A stretch of DNA of 64,000 nucleotides, from the NCBI GenBank assembly GCA_037962975.1, contig CM075673.1, forward strand, positions 15,980,001 to 16,044,000, written 5' to 3'. Of the stretch, positions 42,013 to 52,717 are shown piece after piece. Under the pieces are notes generated by a model that was not told where the DNA came from, ran no database searches, and saw only the letters and a list, made by a program, of their open reading frames with translations. Both the position numbers and the translations under genes were made by a program. Every line of letters starts with the position of its first letter. The stretch's first letter is position 1. Source of the stretch: Clitoria ternatea. Lineage: Eukaryota; Streptophyta; Magnoliopsida; Fabales; Fabaceae.

Positions 42013-43552
42013 GATGTTACCAAGTGAGATATCCAAGTCAGAAGCTACTGAGTGAAATACCGACTGGGATGTCTTCGACTGACTGTCTTCGAGTGGAGGA
42101 CTCCCGAGTGGACTGTCTCAGGGACTGTTGTCCGACCTTAAATAAGTCTCTTCTGGGCCGATTCTCAAATTTCAATCCCAACACCCGAGTGAGCACATCC
42201 GAGGGTCAAATGTTGATTGAAACCCTTCTGATTGGAGTATAAAGGCCGAGTCCTGAATGAATCCGAGGGAAAGGTTGCACCCGAAGGATTGTTGAAGCTG
42301 AGAGAAACTTTTCTGATTGAAGTGTGAAGGGTGACTCCGAGTAAAACAATCCCAACATCCGAGCAGATCATGATTGAAGTATGAATCCGAGTGGGTTGAA
42401 GCTTATTACAAACCGGTTGACAACATTCTGAGTGAATCAATGTGATTCACTCCGAGTGATGAGTTTCCGGGTGAAACTTACTTCACGACTGAATCAATGT
42501 GAAGTTAAAGAATGGTTCTGATCTGCTAGCAACCGAGCAAATATTTTTGAGATGCCGAATGAAGCTTCAAGCAGAATGATTGCCGAGCAAAACACCTCTG
42601 ATTGAAGTAATTCAGAGAGAATGTTTCAAGTAGAGACAAGATCCGAGCAAAATACTTCTGATTGAAACAATTCTGAGTCATTCACTCTTCAGTCGCTACC
42701 GAGTGAATCTCTATCAGTCGTTACTGAGTGAGCCACTTTTCAATTGGTTCCGAGCCACTTTCAATCGGTTCTGAGTCACTTTTCCGAATGAATATTTCAC
42801 TCTGTAAAGCATTCGGATTTGCTCTGCTCGTCCACTCAATCCAATTGCACATGGGCTCCATAAATCACAGCAACAACGCCGACTCTCCTCACAGCAACTG
42901 TGATGCATCCGGGCAAAGTAACACCGAGTGAAGGAATTCCGAATAACAAAGATCCTGATTGATTGCTACTCGGAAAACGATTTCTGAGTGAATAATCTGC
43001 GAATTCAATCCCACACCGAGTGTCAGAGGTCAGATTCGACCTGTGGATTCCAGCTTTCACTCGGTCTTCTATATGAGAGCTTTTATTCTCTCGGATTGAT
43101 TCCCACTTGGTCTTTTATATGAGCAGATTGATTCCACTTGGTCTTGTGTATGAACACCATTGATTCCATTCAGATTGACTCCCTGTGGGTGGATACCGAG
43201 GGAGCCAATCTTCAGTCAGCACCGAGGCAATCTTCAGTCAGCACCGAGTGAAGTATCTCCAGTCAGCACCGAGTCAATCTTCAGGCAGTTTCGAGTCCTC
43301 TTCAGCCAGATTCCAAGTGATTGAATCATTTGCACCAATTCCGAGTCACTTACTCGTCAGTCAATACTGATTGAGCCAATTTTCAGTCAGGACCGAGTGC
43401 AACCTTTTTAGTCAGCACCGAGCCATACATAAATCATTTCTGAGCCACCATCTGTACCACTTCCGAATCCTTTTAGCCAACCATCACGAAGCCCATTTCC
43501 ACCACTCCTGAGCCACCATTTGTACCAATTCTGAGTCACCTTTGTACCACTT

Positions 43553-43760
43553 CCGAGCCATCCTTCTCACCCATTCCCGAGCCCTTTTAGCCAACCATCA
43601 CCGAGCCCATTTCCACCAGTTCCGAGCCATCCTTCTCACCCATTCCCGAGCTCTTTTAGCCAACCATCACCGAGCCCATTTCCACCAGTTCCGAGCCATC
43701 CTTCTCACCCATTCCCGAGCCTTTTTTAGCCAACCATCACCGAGCCCATTTCACCCAATT
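43553..43760 (+). repeat. 69-bp tandem repeat, three copies
   Basis: Units start at 43553, 43622 and 43691 with CCGAGCCATCCTTCTCACCC and are nearly identical. The 116-codon ORF at 43542-43892 is their translation and has no family support. Confidence 0.92.
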
Positions 43761-44510
43761 CCGAGTCACCTTTCACCAATTTCTGAGCCATCCTTCACTC
43801 GGTTCCAATTTGAATATTTCAACCAGAGTTGTTTGGCTCGCCCAGCTCCTCACAGCAGCCTCACACCGACGGGATTATACTCGGTCAAATAGGAAATGGG
43901 ACCTGGTCTTTTTACCGACGAAATGCGTAGGAAGTGGTGATGCTACGTGCAATGTTCTTGAAGGATGGTCTAAGACTTAATAATTCCATTCCACCTGAGG
44001 CAAGCTATGGCGGTCTATTTTCTCCCCAACTAATTAAATTACCTGAATAAATCGAAGAACCTAATGGATCGAACTCATTCAATTCCTTTTCTTATTTAAG
44101 TAGCTGCCTTTTCTGTCTCACTTGATGAGGATTTCAAAGCTCTTCCTTCGTCCTTCCTTGGGTGAGCTTTTGCACAAAAGGGACCTTTTCCACTCGGATT
44201 CAGGAGGCAAAGTGAAGACCGACCCCTTTTTCCACTCGGATTGCCACCATGCTGACTTGGATTTCCACTATCCAAGTGGATCCTTGAATTATGGGGGGCG
44301 GCTCACTACCAGACGAAGGAAGAAAATGCTAAAGAATTCCCACCAGCCTCCTTTGTCAAGATCCAGGCTGTTTCCAACACACCATTCAAGTGGATGCTTG
44401 AATTTCAAAGGGCGGCTGGCAACAAGACAAAGGAAGAAATAATAAAAAATTTTCCACCAGCCTCCATTCGGTTGTCCAAGAGCCAGGCTGTCCAAGCAAT
44501 CATGCACACT

Positions 44511-44533
44511 TGGGGACTCCTATAAATACCCCA
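44511..44533 (+). promoter_or_regulatory. TATA box between inverted arms (4.35-kb insertion)
   Basis: TATAAATA (44521-44528) lies between TGGGG (44511-44515) and CCCCA (44529-44533). This arrangement recalls the Athila-2 promoter. Confidence 0.65.
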
Positions 44534-45169
44534 ACAAAAGAGAGGAAAAAAGAGGAAGAAGCTTTCATTTTGAGGTGAGGAAGCATTAAGGAGAGAAAGG
44601 AACTCTGAAGCATTTTTTGGTTCCCTCACTCCTCTTAAACACCATCCCATTCCTTTTCACTCAACGCTCACCCTCTCCACCTTACCGCACCGTTCCTCTC
44701 ACTGTCTGTCCCTCTCACTGTCCCATCCTTTCCTCTTCACACCTCACTGTACACACCGTCCCTCTCTTCCTCTTTTCACTGTCCCTCTCCTTTAAGCTCA
44801 CCATACAGCCCCTTAAACTCACCAAGCACTCACCTTCTCCTAAAACTATACGGTCCCTTCCTCCTTCAAATCCTCCCATCCGACCTCTCTTAAATCCACT
44901 CCACCCGACCTCTCCTAAACCCGTACAGCCCCTCTCTCCTTACCCACACCGTCCTTCTCCTTAAACCCCAAAACTGACCTCCTTTCCTCCTCTTTCCACA
45001 CCGTCCTAACTCTTCCACACCGTCTCTCTCTCCACACAACCGTCCTCTCAACACCGTCCAGCCCACAACCGTCTTTTTCTTCTCACCCTCACTCTCCACA
45101 CACACACACCGTCCTCACCTTCTCCAAAACAACACCGTCCCTCTCCTATTAACTCCAATATCGTCCCTC

Positions 45170-45330
45170 TTCTCACTCGGTCTCCCAATTTTCACTCGGT
45201 ATTCCACTTTTTCACTCGGTATTTAATTTTTCACTCGGTATTTGATTTTTCACTCGGTATTCTATTTTTTTCACTCGGTTTTTTCCATTTTTACTCGGTT
45301 TTCCCTTTTTCTCACTCAGTTTTCTCTTCT
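45170..45330 (+). repeat. TTTTTCACTCGGTATT tandem repeat
   Basis: About seven units of 18-22 bases each contain CACTCGGT, the reverse complement of the CGAGTG word found upstream in the same insertion. Unit ends vary. Confidence 0.88.
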
Positions 45331-46145
45331 CCCACTCAGTTTTCGCTCATTTTTCCCTCTCTTTTCCGAATTTACATGTTTCTTTTTCTCTCTTGTAGCT
45401 TCTGCTACCCTCCCTCTTTTGCTTCGTAGTTTTTTTTTTAAATAATAATAAAGGGAAATGGATGTTTCCTGTGTTTTCTTTCAAATCTAAATAAAAATTC
45501 AAAAAAAGAAAAATCATTTTTAGTCAGTGTCGTACGGAAAATACTTCCGTCTACACAACCTCTATAGGATCCGTACACGTACGAAGAACTTCGTCTTGTA
45601 TGGGTTCCTCACCAAAATGATACCCACCAACATTTTCCCAATCTTTTCCTAAAAGAAAAACACTCAAAACTACGTCCTGCTTATCTCTTTCCTATCCCTG
45701 GCCCCTTTTTTATTCGAGGATGTCTAATTTAGGCTTGACGTCTTATTAGCATTCTCTTCCCCTCTCTGTCTCATATCGAAGTCGAGTTTAATTCGGATGA
45801 AACGTCCCGTTGACCTAGCTTCGACATTCTATGTTTGTACAGTTCTCTTACTCCATTCCGTCATTTTCAAATAAAAATACAAAAAAAAGAAGAAACCATG
45901 TTTTATTTAAGGCTATTTATATTGCGCTTTCAATCTTGGTACTGTTTCTGACAGGCGATGTAGGGTGCTAATACCTTCCCTACTCGTAACCGACTCCCGA
46001 ACTTGAATCTCATTCTTTAAACCAGTGCTTTACTGAACTTAGTTTTTTCCCAATGTTTTTCCTATGGATAAAAACGTTGGTGGCGACTCCCTGTTTCACA
46101 CACATTTTTCTTTCTCGCCGCGCCGTCGTGATCCAGGTTGCGACA

Positions 46146-46560
46146 CCACGGTTAACAACCGTGGTAATAAATCAGATCTAACCACGGTTGTCGAGCATAA
46201 CCGTGAATATAACAGACAATGTATATTCACGGTTATAGTAAGAACCGTGGATAAAGAACAGCTATATTCACCGTTGTTTAGCATAACCGTGAATATAAGT
46301 AGTAAAAAAATTCACTTACAGACTATGTATATTCACGGTTATAGTAGGAACCGTGGATAAAGAACATCTATATTCATGGTTGTTTAGCATAAGTGTGAAT
46401 ATAAGTAGTAAAAAAAATTCACTTACAGAGTATGTATAGTCACGGTTATAGTAGTAACCGTGGATAAATAGTGTCTATAATCACGGTTATGGTAGTAACC
46501 GTGGATAAATAGTGTCTATAATCAGGGTTGTTACCATAACCGTGAATAAACACTAAGGTT
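46146..46560. repeat. CACTA-1 left subterminal repeats
   Basis: CACGGTT and AACCGTG motifs are dense here. Larger direct repeats of about 106 bp start near 46222, 46328 and 46435 (TATATTCACGGTTATAGTA). Such subterminal motifs are the usual binding sites of CACTA proteins. The array began at 41710 and was split by the 4.35-kb insertion. Confidence 0.9.
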
Positions 46561-46817
46561 TTTTTTAATATGGTTTCTATTTTATTGTTTCCCAAACCTG
46601 CATTCAGACAACCAGCACAATATACAGTATCCCAGCATATCCAGCAACAAACAATATATAAAAAGAATGGTATATATATAACATTTAATTTGATATGAAT
46701 TCATAACAACCTAAAAAATGAAACTATATACAATTCAGATGAATATAACCTAATAAAATATAAACCCTAAATCCTACACTAGATACATATTTAAGAGAAT
46801 AAAGATCCTATATCTAG
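46561..46817. other. CACTA-1 3' flank of the second gene
   Basis: This AT-rich 257-bp stretch lies between the subterminal repeats and the stop codon of the reverse-strand second gene. It matches 52460-52717 of CACTA-2. No ORF is seen. Confidence 0.7.
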
Positions 46818-49800
46818 CTAAGTTCTTTTGCTGATTTCAATGAAGTATGAGGCCCATTGCTTTCTAACATTATCTACAAGTGTCTTAGAGAAGTATGACC
46901 GGTCCTGGAAGTACTGCAAATAATGCACAAAACAATTAGAATAAAAGCTATATTTATTACATGAAATTGATGAAATTGTTAGAAAAGTAGTCCAAATGAT
47001 GAGACTTATATCTGTCCATCCATCTACTAAATATTGTTGGACAATGGTCAGCATAGTGTGCATGACGAAATAGCCACACTCGAAGGTACCCTCCTGCCTG
47101 TAAGACTACAATGGACAAAAAATATAGAATAAGTGAATTCGCAACTTAAAAAATATATATTAAAGATTTGAATGATTAGCCAATTGACTTACTTTTGGGT
47201 GCACCCATTCAACTTTTCTTCCGCTGGACTTAACTCCAACCACCGCCCTACATCAAATAAAACACAAGTTAGAATCGTATAGGTCCAAAAATGATGTAAT
47301 CGAATTTGTACTTATTGTTTAGGGATTAACTTACCCGTTTACTATACTTTTCAGGTCTTGTGGAACTGTCAGATGCATAGTATCAAAGTACATAGCAAGA
47401 TAAGCCCGGGGACAGATCACCACAAGCGTCCAGTGAGCGCTGTAGTTACCAGTGATAAGTGAGACTTCAAAATGCAAAAATTAATGACAATAATTATGGA
47501 ATAGAATATTACCCTTTATGATAGGGGCCCATGTATACAGCCTTCCCAGACTTAAACATCCAATTCTGGATGTATGCCTGGGTGTCCTGCGTGGTGTTTG
47601 CTTGCTTCTGTATGAGAGAGGGCTCTAAGAAACCATAAGTTCCTTGGAAACCCAAGTCCACACAAAGTTTTTTCAGAAACCTAAACAAGTTAAGACATGG
47701 TTAGCGACAAATAACTTGTATAATGAAAAAATTGGACAAAAAACGATATACTTACAGCTCCCACAGCTGAATGATAGAGATGTTCAGCATCGACGTCCCT
47801 GAAATAATCTCACACATGTCAGAATGTGTAATGTAAAGTGGTACTGTACTTGGACGGTTGAACACTAGTGGCTCCCATGGGACCTGAATAGTATCATCTC
47901 CTTGCTCATACCCGATGTGCCATAACATCCGGATGGGATCGTCGGCCAGGTCTAGCCTCTTCAATGCCTGTTCCTGTTGAACAATTGACAACCATCACAG
48001 TTTGTACCATAATTGACAATATAACAAAATTATTTAGTGTTTAAGGTTTTTACCTGTCCAGGGGCAACATGCAGAAGTCTGTTGGGCCACATCAGAAAGT
48101 GGCCCACCGCCTGACCGATGGTCTTCACCTATGGAGTTGCCACTGGCACAGCAGCATCCTCCTCGAGGACGAGCACAACAGAGACCCTGGACATACCATC
48201 AGGTAATGTTTGATGGTGAACCACAGGGCCTAAGTTGTAGACCATGCCAGTGGCAACTGGCTCCTCCGACCCGTTAATGAACAGGTCACATTGACGGGTG
48301 TCTGGTGGCTCGACCTCATCATCGTCAGGGTCAGCCGCAGTGCACGACCCCTTAGTGCTAACCTTCCGTACCGACATATTTACACATCAAGCAGAAGTTA
48401 TTCAACAATGAAATAAAGTGATTACAAACAGTAAAACTGAGGAAATTAAATAAAGAATCTAACCTGTGGGTCGCTAGTTGGTGCAGTAGTCTCTTGGTGG
48501 TGGCTGAGTGAGGCCTTCATCTCCTCCCTGAATCGGGCCATCTCCTGGTGGAGCCTAGATATCTCCTCCTGATACTCAGCCTTCATAACAGCCACCTTCT
48601 GCTCCACCATTTTCTCAAGGGAGGGGGTAGGGTTGGGAGCACCGTAATAGCTACGGAGGCCTGTGAAATGTGAATGATTAGCCGATAATTGTTTAACAGA
48701 TAACAAAATGAAAGGATACAGTTATTTCTAACTTACCTACACCTCGACCAACAACACGCACTCTTCCTGGGTGCTCTGGCCTGCCGATGGCGGGAGTCAA
48801 AATATCCTGCCTACCATTGGCTATGAAAGACCCTTGGGTTGATTACTAAACCAAGGAATCCTGAAACCAAACAAGTTAGTATTCACTTCCTTCATGTAAT
48901 ACCAAAAAAAAGACACTGATACAAAGGGAATACTTACTATCCGTGAGGCGACCTCCTGAACTTGTGAGGAAGTGTATTCCCTATTCTTCTTGATCCTGGC
49001 CCGCTTCCATTTGTCATGGCGTGTAGGTGGGGAAGGGGGATCCACAATACCAGTGTCAGGCTGACTAGTCTGACACTGACTCAGCCTCTCCTGTGCCAGC
49101 CGCTCCTCCAACCTACGGTAACCCCCACGTGATAGTGTGTGGGGGTAGTCATTCAGCTTCCTAATGTCCCGGGCTTTCTTTTTGACCTCCTACAACAAGA
49201 AAGAAAAATATTCAGAGTTAGCCGTTTAAATTATACATAATTTAATCATTTAAAAACCAATGTTCCTGAAACTGGACAGAATGCCTATTTGCAACAAAAG
49301 CATCCCAAGTCGCCTGATCAATGAATGGATATTTCTCTCCAGGGAACTATCCTTGGTCGTCCCCGAATACATACCTACAACTCAGGTACATTTAAACTAA
49401 GGATTAGTACAATTTGGTAAAGCGTTGATTAAGAATTTAAAGTCCAAATATACCTCGTGGTGAGTATGGATTTGAACGACCTCCATCGCTCAGCCATAAT
49501 ACCGAGGACCTTCCTCCTCGCTATGTCAGAAGATGGTATGTCAAAAGAATCCTATATGAAAGGAGTTAGTCCATAAAGGAGTCCTTATTATGAATTACAC
49601 TAAATAATACACTAAAATAAAACTTAAATAATATCTAAGTTACCAGAACATCACTCCATAGCTGGTTCTTCACCACCTCCTCGACATTATCCCAATCGGG
49701 GATAATGATGGACACCTTCGACCGAGCCAGGACTTCTAAATAACTGCTAAACTTCATGGCATTTGGTCCTCCAAATCTACCAGTGTTGACATCCATGTCA

Positions 49801-49917
49801 ACAGGTAACCTCTCTCCCCAGTGTCACCTAAGTGCAACGTCTGCCATCCGGGTAACACCTCTACTAATCATCAATAGCCTGTGAGTCAGACCTAGATCAT
49901 CCATCCTGATCAGCCAT
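46818..49917 (-). pseudogene. CACTA-1 second gene: Ptta/En/Spm-type protein with Ulp1-like protease
   Basis: This is the reverse-strand multi-exon counterpart of CACTA-2 52718-55832, with the same exon order. It starts MADQDG then TGA (codon 7, Arg in CACTA-2), so the chosen start is dead. Recognisable exons are RHDKWKRARIKKNREYTSSQ (about 48960-49020), EYQEEISRLHQEMARFREEM coiled coil (about 48500-48600), CDLFINGSEEPVATGMVYNL (about 48230-48300), the Ulp1 His/Asp exon AHWTLVVICPRAYLAMYFDT (about 47380-47440) and QYLVDGWTD at 47020-47060. The catalytic-Cys exon near 47060-47100 is intact and lacks the stop found in CACTA-2. Confidence 0.8.
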
Positions 49918-50029
49918 GAGTATCTATCCAAACAAGGAAACACAACTGTCAAATATTTAATATAACATTTAATACAAGGAATAATTAATATAACATGTAA
50001 TTTAATGATTCATTAACATGATTAATACC

Positions 50030-51424
50030 CTATGAAGATGAAATATTTTCCCACAAGCCTTCATGGTGGTCATGACGACTAGCAACTACATCATCTATGT
50101 CATGTTCCATGATAGATGTTGGAATACGTGTTGTGGTCGATGGAATTTCCACAATATCAAGATTGGGGTCTCCACTGTGTCTACCTTGGATAACAATTGA
50201 CCATCGTTTGTCAGCTGGGTCAGCAACGTAAAAAACTTGCTTCACCTACGTTGCCATTATGAATGGTTCGTCCTTATGCCCTATCTTGTTGAGGTCCACC
50301 AATGGAGTTAAATATACATCAATGTCGTTGCCCGGTTGTCGTGGACTAGAAATCATCATCGATAACATGACATATTTCCGCTTCATGCACAACCATGGCG
50401 GCAAGTTGTAAACAAATAACAAAACAGGCCACGAACTATGGTTTGTGCTCAGGTTCCCAAACGGGTTCATGCCGTCTGTGGCTAGTGCAAGCCTAACATT
50501 TCTTGGTTCATGGGCAAATTCCAGAAAAATCATATCCATTTTCTTCCATTGCGATCCATCGGCCGGATGCCTAAGTAGTCCATCAACAACCCTTTCATCA
50601 GCATGCCATCTCATACGTTTTGCATCATCTGCATTGGCAAACAGACACTTTAGTCTTGGAACTATAGGCAGATACCACAACACCTTTGCAGGAGACCTTT
50701 TAGTGCATACCTCATCAGAATCCGCCTCTTTCTTCTTATACCGTGACACCCCACACCTAGGACATCGATGCAGCATTTCTAACTCACCCCGAAATAATAC
50801 ACAATCATTTGGGCATGCATGTATTTTCTCATACTCTAAACCCATAGGACACAACACCTTTTTGGCCTCATAGTTATGATTCGGCAAGGTGTTTCCAGCT
50901 GGGAGCATTTCTTTCAACAACTTCAGTAAGTCAGTGAAACTTTTATCTGTCCAACCGTTTATGGCCTTCAAATTAAACAATCGCAAAACTACTGATAAAC
51001 TCGTGAAATTGACGCAGTTTGGATATAACAGCTGCTTAGAGTCCTCACACAGAGTCGTATATACATGAGCTTTCTTAAAACCTTCTACCCCCATATCATG
51101 GATCATATCCTCGAGTCGGTCATATATGTCGACATCGGTGTCATGCATCGAGCTTTGGTTTTCAGTTTGAGAGCTGTTACCTGGCACCACCACATCTTCA
51201 GCATGCCATATCCAACGTGTATAACTACGCAGAAAACCGTCACACAGTAGATGTTCTCGCACCTCTTCCAAGTCTACCCGACGCACGTTCAAGCATTTAA
51301 CACAAGGGCAAAAATACTTTCCATTCACCTCCACTGCATTCCTCGCTACGAATTCTATAAATGATTCAACTCCCCCCTCGTACTCTAGACTTAGGCGTGA
51401 TGCAGTTATCCAACTCCGATCCAT
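50030..51424 (-). pseudogene. CACTA-1 transposase with in-frame internal deletion
   Basis: The ORF of 392 codons matches CACTA-2 transposase residues 1-376 (MDRSWITASRLSLEYEGGVE...DVYLTPLV), then jumps to residue 973 (DLNKIGHKDEPFIMAT). That removes 596 codons (1788 bp). At the joint the + strand reads CCACCAATGGAGTT; CACTA-2 has CACCAAC on one side and AACCAATGG on the other, so CCAA/ACCAA is a short homology at the break. A TAG then replaces Gln of MATQVKQ; the rest (50030-50245) is still open. The first catalytic Asp (LATDGMNPF) remains, the second and everything up to DUF4216 are gone. Confidence 0.9.
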
Positions 51425-51949
51425 GCCAACTGTTTACAAGGTGCTATGATCAACCTCACTTTTTCCACAAGGTGGTGGTCCTATACCCATTCAGGATGAT
51501 AATTGTTTTTATACGTCATTCATATATACAGGTTAGGAGTTATTTTAAAATTTGATGAAATTTCGGCAGCATTTCGCATTGGTCTCTAAGTACACAAAAT
51601 GAGAGTGGTCAAATCAAATTCAACCAGAACCAAATATGCACCCAGAGAACAACACAAAATACAAGTTACCGAAAGTTTATCAAATTTTAAAATAACTCCT
51701 AACTTGTACATACTAAAAATGACGTATAAAAAATAAATGTTCATCCCAAACTGTCCAAACGAAAAATTCAAGATTCAACACAAACGATGAAATTAATTAA
51801 TTTAATGACCATTTGTGTCGAATCTCAAACGGGGAACTACGGTTCACTCATATAACTAGTATGAGCCTACGGGTTTGCAAGATTGAAAACCACATACATA
51901 CAATATACAGAAATAACATTATATACAAGCAACCAACAACAACAGCAAT
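51425..51949. other. CACTA-1 upstream of transposase, up to the CACTA-2 insertion
   Basis: This 525-bp region lies 5' of the reverse-strand transposase. It is closely similar to 59127-59560 of CACTA-2 (for example TACAGGTTAGGA.TTATTTTAAAATTTGATG), which shows the two are family members. It ends with AAT (51947-51949), the left TSD of CACTA-2. CACTA-1 resumes at 61554. Confidence 0.8.
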
Positions 51950-52460
51950 CACTAGTGGAAAAAAAGGATATAATCACGGTTAAAAAAGGCCTTTATTCAC
52001 GGTTAAAGAACCGTGGTTGTTGAAGCCGTGGTAGTAGATGATGGTCTTTAATCACGGTTAACAACCGTGGTAATAAATCACATCTAACCACGGTTAAGAA
52101 CAACTGTGAACATAACTTACTATTTATATTCACGGTTATCGAGAATAACCGTGGATATAGATACATTTTATCCACGGTTGTCCATCAAAACCGTGAATAT
52201 AAGTAGTTTGTAACTGAAACTAAACCATACTTATATTCACGGTTATGATGGACAACCGTGGATATAGATACATTTTATCCACGGTTGTCCATCATAACCG
52301 TGAATATAAGTATGGTTTAGTTTCAGTTACAAACTACTTATATTCACGGTTGTGATGGACAACCGTGGATAAAATGTATCTATATCCACGGTTATGGTAG
52401 TAACCGTGGAAAAATCTTGTCTTTATTCACGGTTGTTGCCATAACCGTGAATAAATGCTG
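51950..52460. repeat. CACTA-2 left terminus and subterminal repeats, with 119-bp inverted repeat
   Basis: After the terminal repeat come about fifteen CACGGTT/AACCGTG motifs. Bases 52146-52264 and 52276-52394 are near-perfect reverse complements (119-bp arms, 11-base loop). The two arms differ at very few positions, for example CATCAAAACC against CATCACAACC. CACTA-1 has direct ~106-bp repeats in the equivalent place instead. Confidence 0.92.
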
Positions 52461-52717
52461 AGGTTTTTTTTTTAATATGCATTCTGTTTTATCGTTGCCC
52501 AACCCTGCATTCAGACAAGCCAGTACAGTATACAGTATGCCACAGCAACACTATGCCGAAAGAATCGTATGTATATATATATATAACAATTTATTTTCTA
52601 TATCAATTCATAACAACCTAAAAAATGAAAGTATATACAATTAAGTTGAATGTAATCTAATAAAAGTAAACCCTAAATCCTACTACATACATATATAAAA
52701 GAATAAATATCCTATAT
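52461..52717. other. CACTA-2 3' flank of the second gene
   Basis: This AT-rich non-coding stretch, with a short TA run near 52570, parallels 46561-46817. It presumably holds the poly(A) region of the reverse-strand second gene. Confidence 0.65.

Larger units (their letters stand above)
41796..46145 (+). mobile_element. 4.35-kb solo-LTR-like insertion with CGAGTG words
   Basis: The insertion starts TGTGAACACCTC and ends CCAGGTTGCGACA. The exact 5-bp TSD CCACG is at 41791-41795 and 46146-46150. It splits the subterminal repeat of CACTA-1. No protein domain is present. It contains CGAGTGAA word arrays (41860-43800), a TATA box at 44521, CACCGTCC words (44690-45170), inverted TTCACTCGG words (45170-45330) and a 3' part (GTGCTAATACCTTCCCTACT; GTTGGTGGCGACTCC) of the kind seen at the end of large plant Gypsy LTRs. 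ORFs at 42165, 43542, 44617 and 44890 are repeat by-products. Confidence 0.82.

Noticed and set aside
43542..43892. 116-codon ORF with internal repeats
   Set aside because: Exact translation of the 69-bp tandem repeat; the 69-bp unit is a multiple of three, which keeps it open by chance.
44617..44964. 115-codon Pro/Ser-rich ORF
   Set aside because: Product of the CACCGTCC/CTCTCC pyrimidine-rich array; no conservation or domain seen.
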